Of a DNA stretch of 64,000 nucleotides, positions 57,450 through 64,000 are shown one piece after another (within the stretch, counting starts at the first letter, position 1; every line of letters begins with the position of its first letter). The stretch is taken from assembly GCF_016917755.1 (NCBI RefSeq), contig NZ_CP070326.1, positions 7,936,001 to 8,000,000 of the forward strand, in the 5' to 3' direction. The DNA comes from Streptomyces noursei (GTDB taxonomy: Bacteria; Actinomycetota; Actinomycetes; Streptomycetales; Streptomycetaceae). A program made the translations under genes and the position numbers. The notes below the pieces were generated by a model, which made no database searches, was not told the origin of the DNA, and saw nothing but the letters and a program-made list of their open reading frames with translations.

Positions 57450-58418
57450 ATGCAACTCGAAGATTTCGGCAGCACCATCCCCTTTCCTTCGCGCATCAAT
57501 CCACACCTGGAAGAGATCCGCACCGGCCATGAAGAATGGCTTCGGAGGCATCACCTCATCTCGGATGACGCCGATGCCGAGAGCTTCAAGGAATGGAAAA
57601 TGGTCGAGCTGGCCGCCCGGGCCTACCCGGACGCAACCGCTCGCGGCCTTCGCATCGCTGCCGACGCGATGGGCTGGTTCTTCCGGTTCGACGACCTTTT
57701 CGACGGCGGACCGCTCGCCTGCGACATCACCCAGGCATCGGCATTGATCGCGGTCGTCACCGGTATCGCGGAGGATCCCGACTCCGCGCCGGAGACCGAC
57801 GAAGCGCCCGTCATCAGCGCGTTCCGGGATATCCGTAGACGAAGTGCGCGAGGCATGTCGGCGGAATGGATCGCGCGATCAGCCGATCACTGGCGCGGAT
57901 ACTTCCAGGGCAACCTCAAGGAAATCGTGATCCGGACCGCCGGGGCTCCCATCTCGCTGAAGAAGCTGATCGGTCTGCGTCGCTACACGATCGCCGCCGC
58001 GCCTTCGGCCGACCTCAACGAGTGCGCGTGCGTCTTCGAGATTCCCGAGAGAGTGGCACAGAACCCCTACTTCCAAGGCATGGAGGCCGACACCGCAGAC
58101 GCGATCATCTTCGTCAACGACCTGTGGTCGGCGAGCAAGGAAGAGTCGGCCGGGGAGCCGTTCAACGCCATCTCGGTCATCCAAGACGAGGCGCACTGCG
58201 ATCGCCGCACGGCGCAATTCACGGTCGCCGGCCTGCTGGATGACTGCGTTCGGCGGTTCACCCATCGAAAGGAGTGCTTCGAAGAGTGGCTGGGCATCCA
58301 GAACCTGTCAGAACGTGAACGCTCGGCGGCAGTTCACCAGGCGGCACATCTGCAGGACTGGATACGCGCCAACTACGACTGGTCACTTGAATCGTCCCGC
58401 TACCGCGCATGCTCGTAG
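57450..58418 (+). CDS. class I terpene synthase
   Basis: A 322-residue bacterial terpene cyclase. The Asp-rich metal motif is DDLFD at 81-85 (FRFDDLFDGG). The second metal motif is intact as NDLWSASKE at 223-231 (NDxxSxxKE). The pyrophosphate-sensing RY pair is Arg317-Tyr318 near the C-terminus, and LRRYT near 177 also fits. It converts farnesyl or geranylgeranyl diphosphate to a cyclic hydrocarbon or alcohol; the product cannot be read from sequence. It is not of the geosmin or 2-methylisoborneol type. ATG 57450 has an upstream GAAAGGAAGG. It converges on the conservon operon with its P450. Confidence 0.93.
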   Translation: MQLEDFGSTIPFPSRINPHLEEIRTGHEEWLRRHHLISDDADAESFKEWKMVELAARAYPDATARGLRIAADAMGWFFRFDDLFDGGPLACDITQASALIAVVTGIAEDPDSAPETDEAPVISAFRDIRRRSARGMSAEWIARSADHWRGYFQGNLKEIVIRTAGAPISLKKLIGLRRYTIAAAPSADLNECACVFEIPERVAQNPYFQGMEADTADAIIFVNDLWSASKEESAGEPFNAISVIQDEAHCDRRTAQFTVAGLLDDCVRRFTHRKECFEEWLGIQNLSERERSAAVHQAAHLQDWIRANYDWSLESSRYRACS

Positions 58419-58491
58419 CGCATGCCGAGCCGGCTCTGACCGAGTCCCGCCCCCGTTCCCACCACTGATGGGCCGCCGCATCACACACGCG

Positions 58492-58551
58492 CCAAGAGGC
58501 GCACGCCGGGGCACTGATACCTACATCGGTGCCCCGGCGTGCGCCTCTTGG
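58492..58551. terminator. perfect 23-bp-arm bidirectional terminator
   Basis: Arms 58492-58514 and 58529-58551 are perfectly complementary over 23 bp with a 14-nt loop. It lies between the terpene synthase stop and the convergent P450 stop. A second small hairpin, GCGCAC-GAT-GTGCGC at about 58564-58578, shares its core sequence. Confidence 0.88.
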
Positions 58552-58591
58552 GGGTTTCGAGAGGCGCACGATGTGCGCTCCCGTAACCCCG

Positions 58592-60061
58592 CTACTTCCC
58601 TGACAGCCACCCCTTCAGCCGGCTCCACCAGGGGACATGCGCCCTGGGCAGGTCGGCCGAGGAGATCGCCGCGAGCGAGTCCCCTGCGGCTTCCCGGCCG
58701 CCGTCGACGGCCCCCTGGGAGGCGGGAGCGTCGTCCACACCGTCCGCCGATACACCGGTCGTCGTGGCGAGACCCTCTCGCCGGCTCGGGGTGAACTTCA
58801 CCGGGAGCGAGGTCAGATGGCGGGCGATCCAATGGGACACCCACCTCAGCTCGCTCTCGGGAACGGCCAGCTCGATATCGGGCAACCGCATCAGCAGGAT
58901 GTCGATTCCCGTGTCGACGACGGCCCGACCGATGTCCTGGCCGGGGCACTCGTGCGGACCGCCGGTGAAGGCGAGGTGGGAACGGTTGCCGTGCATGGGC
59001 ACCGAGAGATCGGGGCGAATAACGGGATCGGCGTTACCGGCGGCCAGACCGAGCAGGAGCATGTCCCCGGCCTTGATGGACTGACCGGCGAGTTCCGTGT
59101 CCCCGGTGGCCCACCGGGCCGGCGCGACCGCGGTCGGCGGCTCGTCCCACAGCATCTGCTCCAAGGCGTCGGGCAGGGTCATGCTGCCGCCCGTGAGCGA
59201 GGCCCGGAAGCGGGGATCGGTGAGCACCATGCGCAGGGTGTTCGCGATCAAATTGGTGGTGTTCTCGTTCGCCGCGATGGCGACGAGTCGCAGATGCTGT
59301 GCGACTTCCTCGTCCGTGAGGTTGGCCGAGTGGCCGATCAACCACGAGGTGATGTCGGGACCAGGAGCTGCGCGTTTGCGGGCGACCAGCTCATCCAGCG
59401 TCGCCACGAGGTATTCGTTGCTCTTGAAGGCCGTCTCCGAGCCCCTGAGAAGGTCCCGGGTGGCCTCGACCAGCCGCGGACCGGTCTCGTCGGGCATACC
59501 GAGGAGCTGCGACACCACGCGCAGCGGCAGTTGCTCCGCGAACTGGCTCACGAGGTCGGCTTGTCCATTGCCGATGAATTCGTCGATCAGTTGATGGGCG
59601 GATCGGGTGACGCAGCGACGGATTCCACGGCGGTCGAATCGCGTCATGCTGTCGGTGAGCGCGACCCGAAGCCTCTCGTGCTCCGAGCCGTCCATGAAGA
59701 GGCAGACGGGCTGCCAGGCGAGAGCCGGCATCAACGGTGAGTCCGCCGCGACCTTGTTTTCCTTGAAACAGTGCCAGATACGGGAGTCGTGGCTGAAGCG
59801 GGTGGGCGTGCGGAGAACTTCGAGGTTCTCCCGATATCCGAGGACCAGCCAGGCCGGAAGGTCGCCGTCCACCAGGACGGGCGCCACGGCCCCGTGCTTG
59901 GCGCGCAGTCGTTCGTAGAAGCCCGTTGCATCGTTCACCACCTCGGGCCCGAAGAGCCGCGCCAGTCCTTCGGTGTCCCAGACTCGGGCGTGCGCGGGAC
60001 ATTCCGGGGGCGGGCCGGATACGGACGTCGTGCTGGGCTGATTCGTGTCAGAGGCGGTCAA
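58592..60061 (-). CDS. conservon cytochrome P450 without ExxR (CYP157-like)
   Basis: A 489-residue P450, last gene of the conservon. The haem loop FTGGPHECPGQ is present with Cys372, and the I-helix is AIAANENTTN at 261-270. The K-helix, where nearly all P450s have ExxR, reads ALEQMLWDEPP (EQMLW at 301-305): the Glu is kept but the Arg is Trp. CYP157 enzymes, which lie in Streptomyces conservons, are known for exactly this loss (EQSLW in CYP157C1). A roughly 60-residue tail ends WWSRLKGWLSGK, an amphipathic anchor-like helix. The TTG start at 60061 overlaps the GTPase stop (TTGA). Confidence 0.9.
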   Translation of the reverse strand: MTASDTNQPSTTSVSGPPPECPAHARVWDTEGLARLFGPEVVNDATGFYERLRAKHGAVAPVLVDGDLPAWLVLGYRENLEVLRTPTRFSHDSRIWHCFKENKVAADSPLMPALAWQPVCLFMDGSEHERLRVALTDSMTRFDRRGIRRCVTRSAHQLIDEFIGNGQADLVSQFAEQLPLRVVSQLLGMPDETGPRLVEATRDLLRGSETAFKSNEYLVATLDELVARKRAAPGPDITSWLIGHSANLTDEEVAQHLRLVAIAANENTTNLIANTLRMVLTDPRFRASLTGGSMTLPDALEQMLWDEPPTAVAPARWATGDTELAGQSIKAGDMLLLGLAAGNADPVIRPDLSVPMHGNRSHLAFTGGPHECPGQDIGRAVVDTGIDILLMRLPDIELAVPESELRWVSHWIARHLTSLPVKFTPSRREGLATTTGVSADGVDDAPASQGAVDGGREAAGDSLAAISSADLPRAHVPWWSRLKGWLSGK

Positions 60062-60681
60062 CGGGGCTCCGAGGCTGTGGTGGTGAGGGCGTACAGATAG
60101 CGCATGAGGGTCAGCAGGGCATCGCGGCTGGAGGCGCGGTCACGGGCGTCACAATCGACCATGGGAACGTCATCGGGGAGATCCATGGCCGCGCGGAGAT
60201 CCGACATCGGGTAGGCAGGGGCGTCCGGGAAGGCATTGATGGCGACGACGAAAGGCAGGCCGCGTTCCTCCAGCCGGCCGATCACGTCGAAGCTGTCGTC
60301 CAGGCGTCGGGTGTCGATCAGGACCACGGCCCCCAGCGCGCCTTCGAAGAGGCCGTTCCACAGGAACCAGAAGCGCTGCTGGCCCGGAGTGCCGAAGAGA
60401 TACAGCACCAGTTCGCTACTGAGGCTGATCCGGCCGAAGTCCATCGCCACCGTGGTCTCGGTCTTGCGCTCGACCCCGACGATGTCGTCCACTCCGACAC
60501 CGGCTTGCGTCATGGTCTCCTCGGTGGTCAGCGGGCGAATTTCGCTCACCGAGCCGACCAGAGTGGTCTTTCCCACTCCGAAGCCACCGACGATCACTAC
60601 CTTGACCGCCGTGGAGGCCGAGGCCGGTAGGGTGTCCTCGCTCCGGGGGCCGACGACGGGCTCAGAGATTTTGCAGTCCAT
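60058..60681 (-). CDS. conservon small GTPase-like protein (CvnD type)
   Basis: A 207-residue Ras-superfamily-like GTP/ATP-binding protein, the fourth conservon component. The P-loop is GGFGVGKTTLVGS at about 32-44, switch 1 around TTEETMTQAG, switch 2/G3 FGTPGQQRFWFLW near 97, and the base motif VAINAFPD (NxxD-like variant) near 150. In known conservons this protein associates at the membrane with the histidine-kinase-like protein and the roadblock protein, resembling eukaryotic G-protein signalling. The ATG at 60681 overlaps the DUF742 gene by 20 nt. Confidence 0.95.
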   Translation of the reverse strand: MDCKISEPVVGPRSEDTLPASASTAVKVVIVGGFGVGKTTLVGSVSEIRPLTTEETMTQAGVGVDDIVGVERKTETTVAMDFGRISLSSELVLYLFGTPGQQRFWFLWNGLFEGALGAVVLIDTRRLDDSFDVIGRLEERGLPFVVAINAFPDAPAYPMSDLRAAMDLPDDVPMVDCDARDRASSRDALLTLMRYLYALTTTASEPR

Positions 60682-61033
60682 GCATCACCGCCTCCAATAG
60701 TTCGACATCGGGCAACGAGGCCGTCGGGATCGGCGCCCGGGCCTCGGCGTGGCCGCTCTCCAGCAGATCCGCGAGTAATACCGTGACCACACTGACCGGC
60801 AGATGGACGTATGCGGAGATCTCGGCGATCGATAGCGGGTAGTCGCATATCCGGAGGATGGCGGCCTGCTCCGGCTGCATGCTCGAAGTGGGCCGATGCC
60901 GGGTCACGATCAGCGTGACCATGTCCAGAGGCGCCGCTTCGGATGGCGCGCTCCGGCCGGACGTCAGGACATAGAGCCGCTCGGGACCGCCTTCTTCCCA
61001 ATTCCGGTGCTTTTCCGGTTTCGAGTCGCTCAC
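60662..61033 (-). CDS. DUF742 protein of the conservon (CvnC type)
   Basis: A 123-residue DUF742 protein: RLYVLTSGRSAPSEAAPLDM, then MQPEQAAILRICDYPLSIAE and ISAYVHLPVSVVTVLLADLL, a winged-helix-like HTH. Third component of the conservon. GTG 61033 overlaps the roadblock stop by 4 nt (GTGA). Function in the complex is not settled; the HTH shape may serve protein or DNA contacts. Confidence 0.95.
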   Translation of the reverse strand: MSDSKPEKHRNWEEGGPERLYVLTSGRSAPSEAAPLDMVTLIVTRHRPTSSMQPEQAAILRICDYPLSIAEISAYVHLPVSVVTVLLADLLESGHAEARAPIPTASLPDVELLEAVMHGLQNL

Positions 61034-61440
61034 GGGACCTGCCGGTCGGCCCGCGGCGGGCTTGTGAGATGTTGGCCGATCCGGGCGACCAGGTCCCGCA
61101 TCCCCTGTCCCATGAGGCCGGCGTCCACATCGTCATCGGCCAGTACCGCCAGGTACGCCCCGGCGCCGGCCGCCATCAGGTAGAAGAAGCCGCCGTTGAC
61201 CTCGATGACGACCAGCTTCATCTGCCCGTCGCCGTGCGGGAATTCGGCGGCGATGGCCGCCGACAGGCTCTGCAGGCCGGCACAGGCAGCGGCGAGGCGA
61301 TCCGCGGTGTCCTCGTCCGTACCGTACTGAGCCATGCACAAACCGTCCGAGGACAGCACCACGACGTCACGGGTGTGCGGAACACTCGACGCCAGGCCCT
61401 CGAGCATCCAGTTCATATTGAGTCGCTGCTGTGTCACCAC
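61030..61440 (-). CDS. roadblock/LC7-domain protein (CvnB type)
   Basis: A 136-residue roadblock/LC7 protein: NWMLEGLASSVPHTRDVVVL, GLQSLSAAIAAEFPHGDGQM, and LVVIEVNGGFFYLMAAGAGA, typical of GTPase-activating or regulatory partners of small GTPases such as MglB. Second component of the conservon. GTG 61440 begins 26 nt after the kinase-like gene ends. Expected to control the nucleotide state of the GTPase at 60058-60681. Confidence 0.95.
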   Translation of the reverse strand: MVTQQRLNMNWMLEGLASSVPHTRDVVVLSSDGLCMAQYGTDEDTADRLAAACAGLQSLSAAIAAEFPHGDGQMKLVVIEVNGGFFYLMAAGAGAYLAVLADDDVDAGLMGQGMRDLVARIGQHLTSPPRADRQVP

Positions 61441-61466
61441 TTACTTACTCATCCTTACCTAATGAC

Positions 61467-62966
61467 TCAGTTACGCTCGGACTCTTTATCGCTCAGGCCG
61501 TGGGGACGAGGTGCGGGGGACTCAGCTCGGGACTCGCCGGAGATACCCTCCTGGAAGGCGGCCAGCCACAACCCGGCCTGCGGGGGTGGAGCGGCTGACA
61601 CCGAGGTGTCGGATTCCGTGGGAGTCGAGGCCACGGACTTCTGCCGCAGGGGCGGAATCACGGCACGGGTACGGCGCCTGCGTTGCGGCAGCCCGTTGGC
61701 GTTGCGCGGAGAGACGGCGGGCACGGGCTCCTCGGCGAGCCCCTCCACGCGGCGCATCGGACCACCGGGGCGCCGGGGCGGCGGCAGCACAGCGGCCTTG
61801 GCCATGGCTCCGCCGGGCACCGGAGTCGCGGTGATCATCTCCGGCGGAACGATCAGGACCACGCGCACGCCGCCGTACGCGGAACTCCGGAAGGAGACCT
61901 TGAAGTTGTTCGTGCGGGCCAGCCGGCCGACCACGGCCAGGCCGAGTCGCGGTGACTCGCCCAGGTCGTCCAGGTCGAGTCCGGTGGGCGAGTCCTGCGC
62001 CAGGGCGCGCTCGGCGCGCAGGCGGGCCTCATCGGTCAGGCCGATCCCGGCGTCCTCCATCTCGATGGCCACACCGGTCTGGATCTCGGTCGCGGTCAGA
62101 TGGACCCGGGTCTGGGGCGGTGAATAGCGGGTGGCGTTGTCCAGCAGTTCGGACAGGGCGTGGATCAGCGGTTCGACACCGCGTCCGAGAATGCCGACCT
62201 CGGCCACGGAGTGCAGGTCGACGCGCTGGTAGTCGATGATCCGGGACATCGCGCCGCGGAGCACGTTGAACAGCGGGATGGTCTGCTGCCACTGGCGGCC
62301 GGGCCGAGCTCCACCGAGCACGGCGATGCTGTCCGCGAGCCGGCCGACCAGGGCGGTGCGGTGGTCGAGGCGCAGCAAGTCACCGAAGACTTCGGGGTCA
62401 TGGCCGTGCTTGTCCTCCATCTCCCGCAGTTCCTGGGACTGTTGGTGGACGATGGCCTGGACGCGCCGAGCGATGTTGACGAAGGCCCGCTGGGCGGAGT
62501 CGCGCAGGTCTTCCTCGGCCTCGACGGCCTCCAGGACGTAGCGCAGCACTGCCCGGTAGGCGGCCTCGAACTCGGGGCTGACGCGGGAGACATGGACGAC
62601 GTTGCGGAGCACATCCTCGGCACGGGAGCCCTGTTGGAGCTGGGCCATGGCCGTGGGCAGGGTCTCCTTTGCCATCCGCACGGTTTCGGCTTCCTGCTGG
62701 GCAAGGTGGCCGAGCAGGACGGACTCTCGCTTGGCGTACTGCTTGCGCAGTTCGTCGAGCACACGTCCTCGGCGTGCCGCCTCCCCGCCTGCGACAGCCA
62801 CCACCACCGTCGCGAGGACGCCGATCGTGACGACCGGGGCGCGAGCCATTGACGGCGTCAGCGCCACGGCCACGGCCGTGCACACGGCCAGCAGTACGGA
62901 CGGCAACAGCCATATCGGGGCGGAAGCGGGCCCCGAACTTCCGGGGGGCGAACCAGCACGAACCAT
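61467..62966 (-). CDS. conservon sensor histidine-kinase-like protein (CvnA type)
   Basis: A 499-residue membrane protein heading the conservon. Two TMs lie near the N-terminus (PSVLLAVCTAVAVAL and VVTIGVLATVVVAVAG). A long helical region follows (LGHLAQQEAETVRMAKETLP), then a DHp-like part with LRLDHRTALVGRLADSIAV, in which the His is in an LDH context, and an HATPase_c domain (LSELLDNATRYSPPQT, MEDAGIGL, LGESPRLGLAVVGRLA). A roughly 140-residue Pro/Arg-rich tail ends the protein. The nitrate/nitrite-sensor-like (NIT) input domain of some homologues is absent. ATG 62966 has GAGG 6 nt upstream. Confidence 0.93.
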   Translation of the reverse strand: MVRAGSPPGSSGPASAPIWLLPSVLLAVCTAVAVALTPSMARAPVVTIGVLATVVVAVAGGEAARRGRVLDELRKQYAKRESVLLGHLAQQEAETVRMAKETLPTAMAQLQQGSRAEDVLRNVVHVSRVSPEFEAAYRAVLRYVLEAVEAEEDLRDSAQRAFVNIARRVQAIVHQQSQELREMEDKHGHDPEVFGDLLRLDHRTALVGRLADSIAVLGGARPGRQWQQTIPLFNVLRGAMSRIIDYQRVDLHSVAEVGILGRGVEPLIHALSELLDNATRYSPPQTRVHLTATEIQTGVAIEMEDAGIGLTDEARLRAERALAQDSPTGLDLDDLGESPRLGLAVVGRLARTNNFKVSFRSSAYGGVRVVLIVPPEMITATPVPGGAMAKAAVLPPPRRPGGPMRRVEGLAEEPVPAVSPRNANGLPQRRRRTRAVIPPLRQKSVASTPTESDTSVSAAPPPQAGLWLAAFQEGISGESRAESPAPRPHGLSDKESERN

Positions 62967-62999
62967 CGGCATCCTCAGAGCACTAAAGGGTATGGACAG

Positions 63000-64000
63000 G
63001 GCGATGTACATGGCGTTCATGGGCGCCATGAGAAGGCCGCCTGCACAAGATCGACGACCGTCGGAGCACGCTCACCAATTGCTTGGTGGTAGCGCGTTCC
63101 AAGGCGGCGTTCCGCACGTCTGAGGCCGGGTCCCAGGACGCCCGAGCCTTTGTGCGATTCGGCGGCACCACAACAGCAAGCGACGACGTGCGGTAATCGC
63201 CACAACTCGCTGCGCGACAGCGAGCATAGCGGGGTCGAGGTGTTTCTGCGGCCCGAGTGCGTATAACACACAACTGCACTCGTGTACGAAATTTAGAATG
63301 TGCGTTCGACTCGGGGATTCGACGGAATCAGAGATTGCACAAGCCGCTGTCGCGCCGGCGAAGGGAAGGGAGTTGACCTGCGACGACGCGAGGACGTGCG
63401 CGTCAAGGCCAACTCCGACATCGAAGTCGGGAGCGCGTTCCGGAGGTCGAGCGTAGCCGGCGAGATCGCCAACTGCCGCCGACTGGCAGGCACCAAGAGG
63501 CCGTCGGGGATGCGAAGCGGCGGGCCGTGGTGGTATGCGTGGCGCGCCAGGTTGACGAATGGCGAGGCCGGGCGCATCCCGGCACTCCTCCCCCTCCCCC
63601 GCCCCTGGGGTCAAGCGCCCGACTCATCCACTCCCACGGGAAAGAACTCGGCCAATTTCCGAGATCGACAATTCCCGGCAGGAAAAGTGTCTGGAAACTG
63701 CACCGCCGCTGCACAGGAGGATCATCGGCACGCGAGCGTCAGGGATTTCACACGGTGGCCGCGCCCGGCAATCCCCGGAGGAAGACGGCATTTTCCCGCA
63801 TCCACATAGGCCGAACACCCTGTTGTGGATCGCGCAACTATTGCGCTTCGCGCGGAAGAGGTCGCGACGACGCCGGGAGGGACGGTCGAAAAGTACAGGG
63901 TTTTCGCCAGTCTTCGCGTGCATCGGATTGACAGCGCCGCCGACGGATCGCGGCGGGTACGGGCGTCAGGTGGCTCGGCGGGTGGGGAGGGGGCGGAAGG
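63000..64000. other. 1-kb region without a supported gene
   Basis: Upstream of the conservon. The part at 63200-63320 is A/T-richer than its surroundings and should contain promoters. A TTGACA hexamer lies at 63928-63933 without a good -10. All open frames have shadow-like composition and no domain; a gene running off the right edge cannot be excluded. Confidence 0.4.

Noticed and set aside
63300..63809. A 169-codon + strand frame as a gene.
   Set aside because: Its composition is mixed, with no domain, ribosome site or partner; overlapping frames of similar length exist on the other strand.

Overview
The window is high-GC actinomycete chromosome, most probably Streptomyces or a close relative. 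The evidence is strong G/C in third codon positions, GTG and TTG starts, long antisense shadow frames, twin-arginine and secreted hydrolases, an ECF42-type sigma factor beside a DGPF protein, a TTA codon early in a secreted esterase gene, and a complete conservon (histidine-kinase-like protein, roadblock, DUF742, small GTPase, P450). No rRNA, tRNA, CRISPR array or intact insertion sequence was seen.

Layout. 1-7.9 kb: the 5' part of a Tat-exported DUF4185 protein, a decayed methyltransferase, an MBL-fold hydrolase, an intact SAM methyltransferase, then an OmpR-type two-component system divergent from a FtsX-type ABC transporter. 7.9-12.8 kb: a broken LAETG surface protein, a gene with an apparent 1-nt frameshift, a double-S1-domain protein, an erythromycin-esterase-like hydrolase and a LysR regulator. 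13.1-17.1 kb: a DnaE-type polymerase alpha subunit translationally coupled to a small Cys-rich protein. 17.1-21.4 kb: alpha/beta hydrolase, a broken SDR, VOC protein, MepB-like protein and an MFS exporter. 21.7-24.8 kb: ECF42 sigma factor with its DGPF/YCII partner, and a polysaccharide-deacetylase lipoprotein. 25.3-33.1 kb: two wrecked kinase-like genes around a secreted HAD phosphatase, a tripeptidyl-aminopeptidase-like hydrolase, a DHA2 exporter, a GNAT enzyme and a small secreted protein.

33.1-40 kb: a TetR regulator divergent from a serine hydrolase with clear operator repeats, catalase-peroxidase KatG with a Fur-family regulator upstream on the other strand, and a graveyard in which a response-regulator fragment is fused to an ABC-permease fragment. 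40-44.4 kb: SGNH esterase (with the TTA codon), a PucR/CdaR-type regulator, and a TetR/aldehyde dehydrogenase pair around a near-perfect 21-bp operator. 44.5-50.3 kb: a three-gene YbjQ-domain operon, a HAD-like protein, a membrane protein and a SpoIIE-type PP2C phosphatase. 50.4-56.8 kb: GNAT, class-2-type lipase, S53 peptidase, a tiny protein with two DivIVA-like motifs, and a YncE-like propeller divergent from a LysR regulator.

57.4-63.0 kb holds the most interesting block: a class I terpene synthase convergent with a five-gene conservon. The last conservon gene is a P450 whose K-helix has an EQxLW sequence in place of the normally invariant ExxR, as described for the CYP157 family. A perfect 23-bp-arm bidirectional hairpin separates the two. 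About eight loci are broken. At least two of these would be restored by one extra base in a 5-nt C/G run, so true gene decay and base-calling indels both need to be considered.
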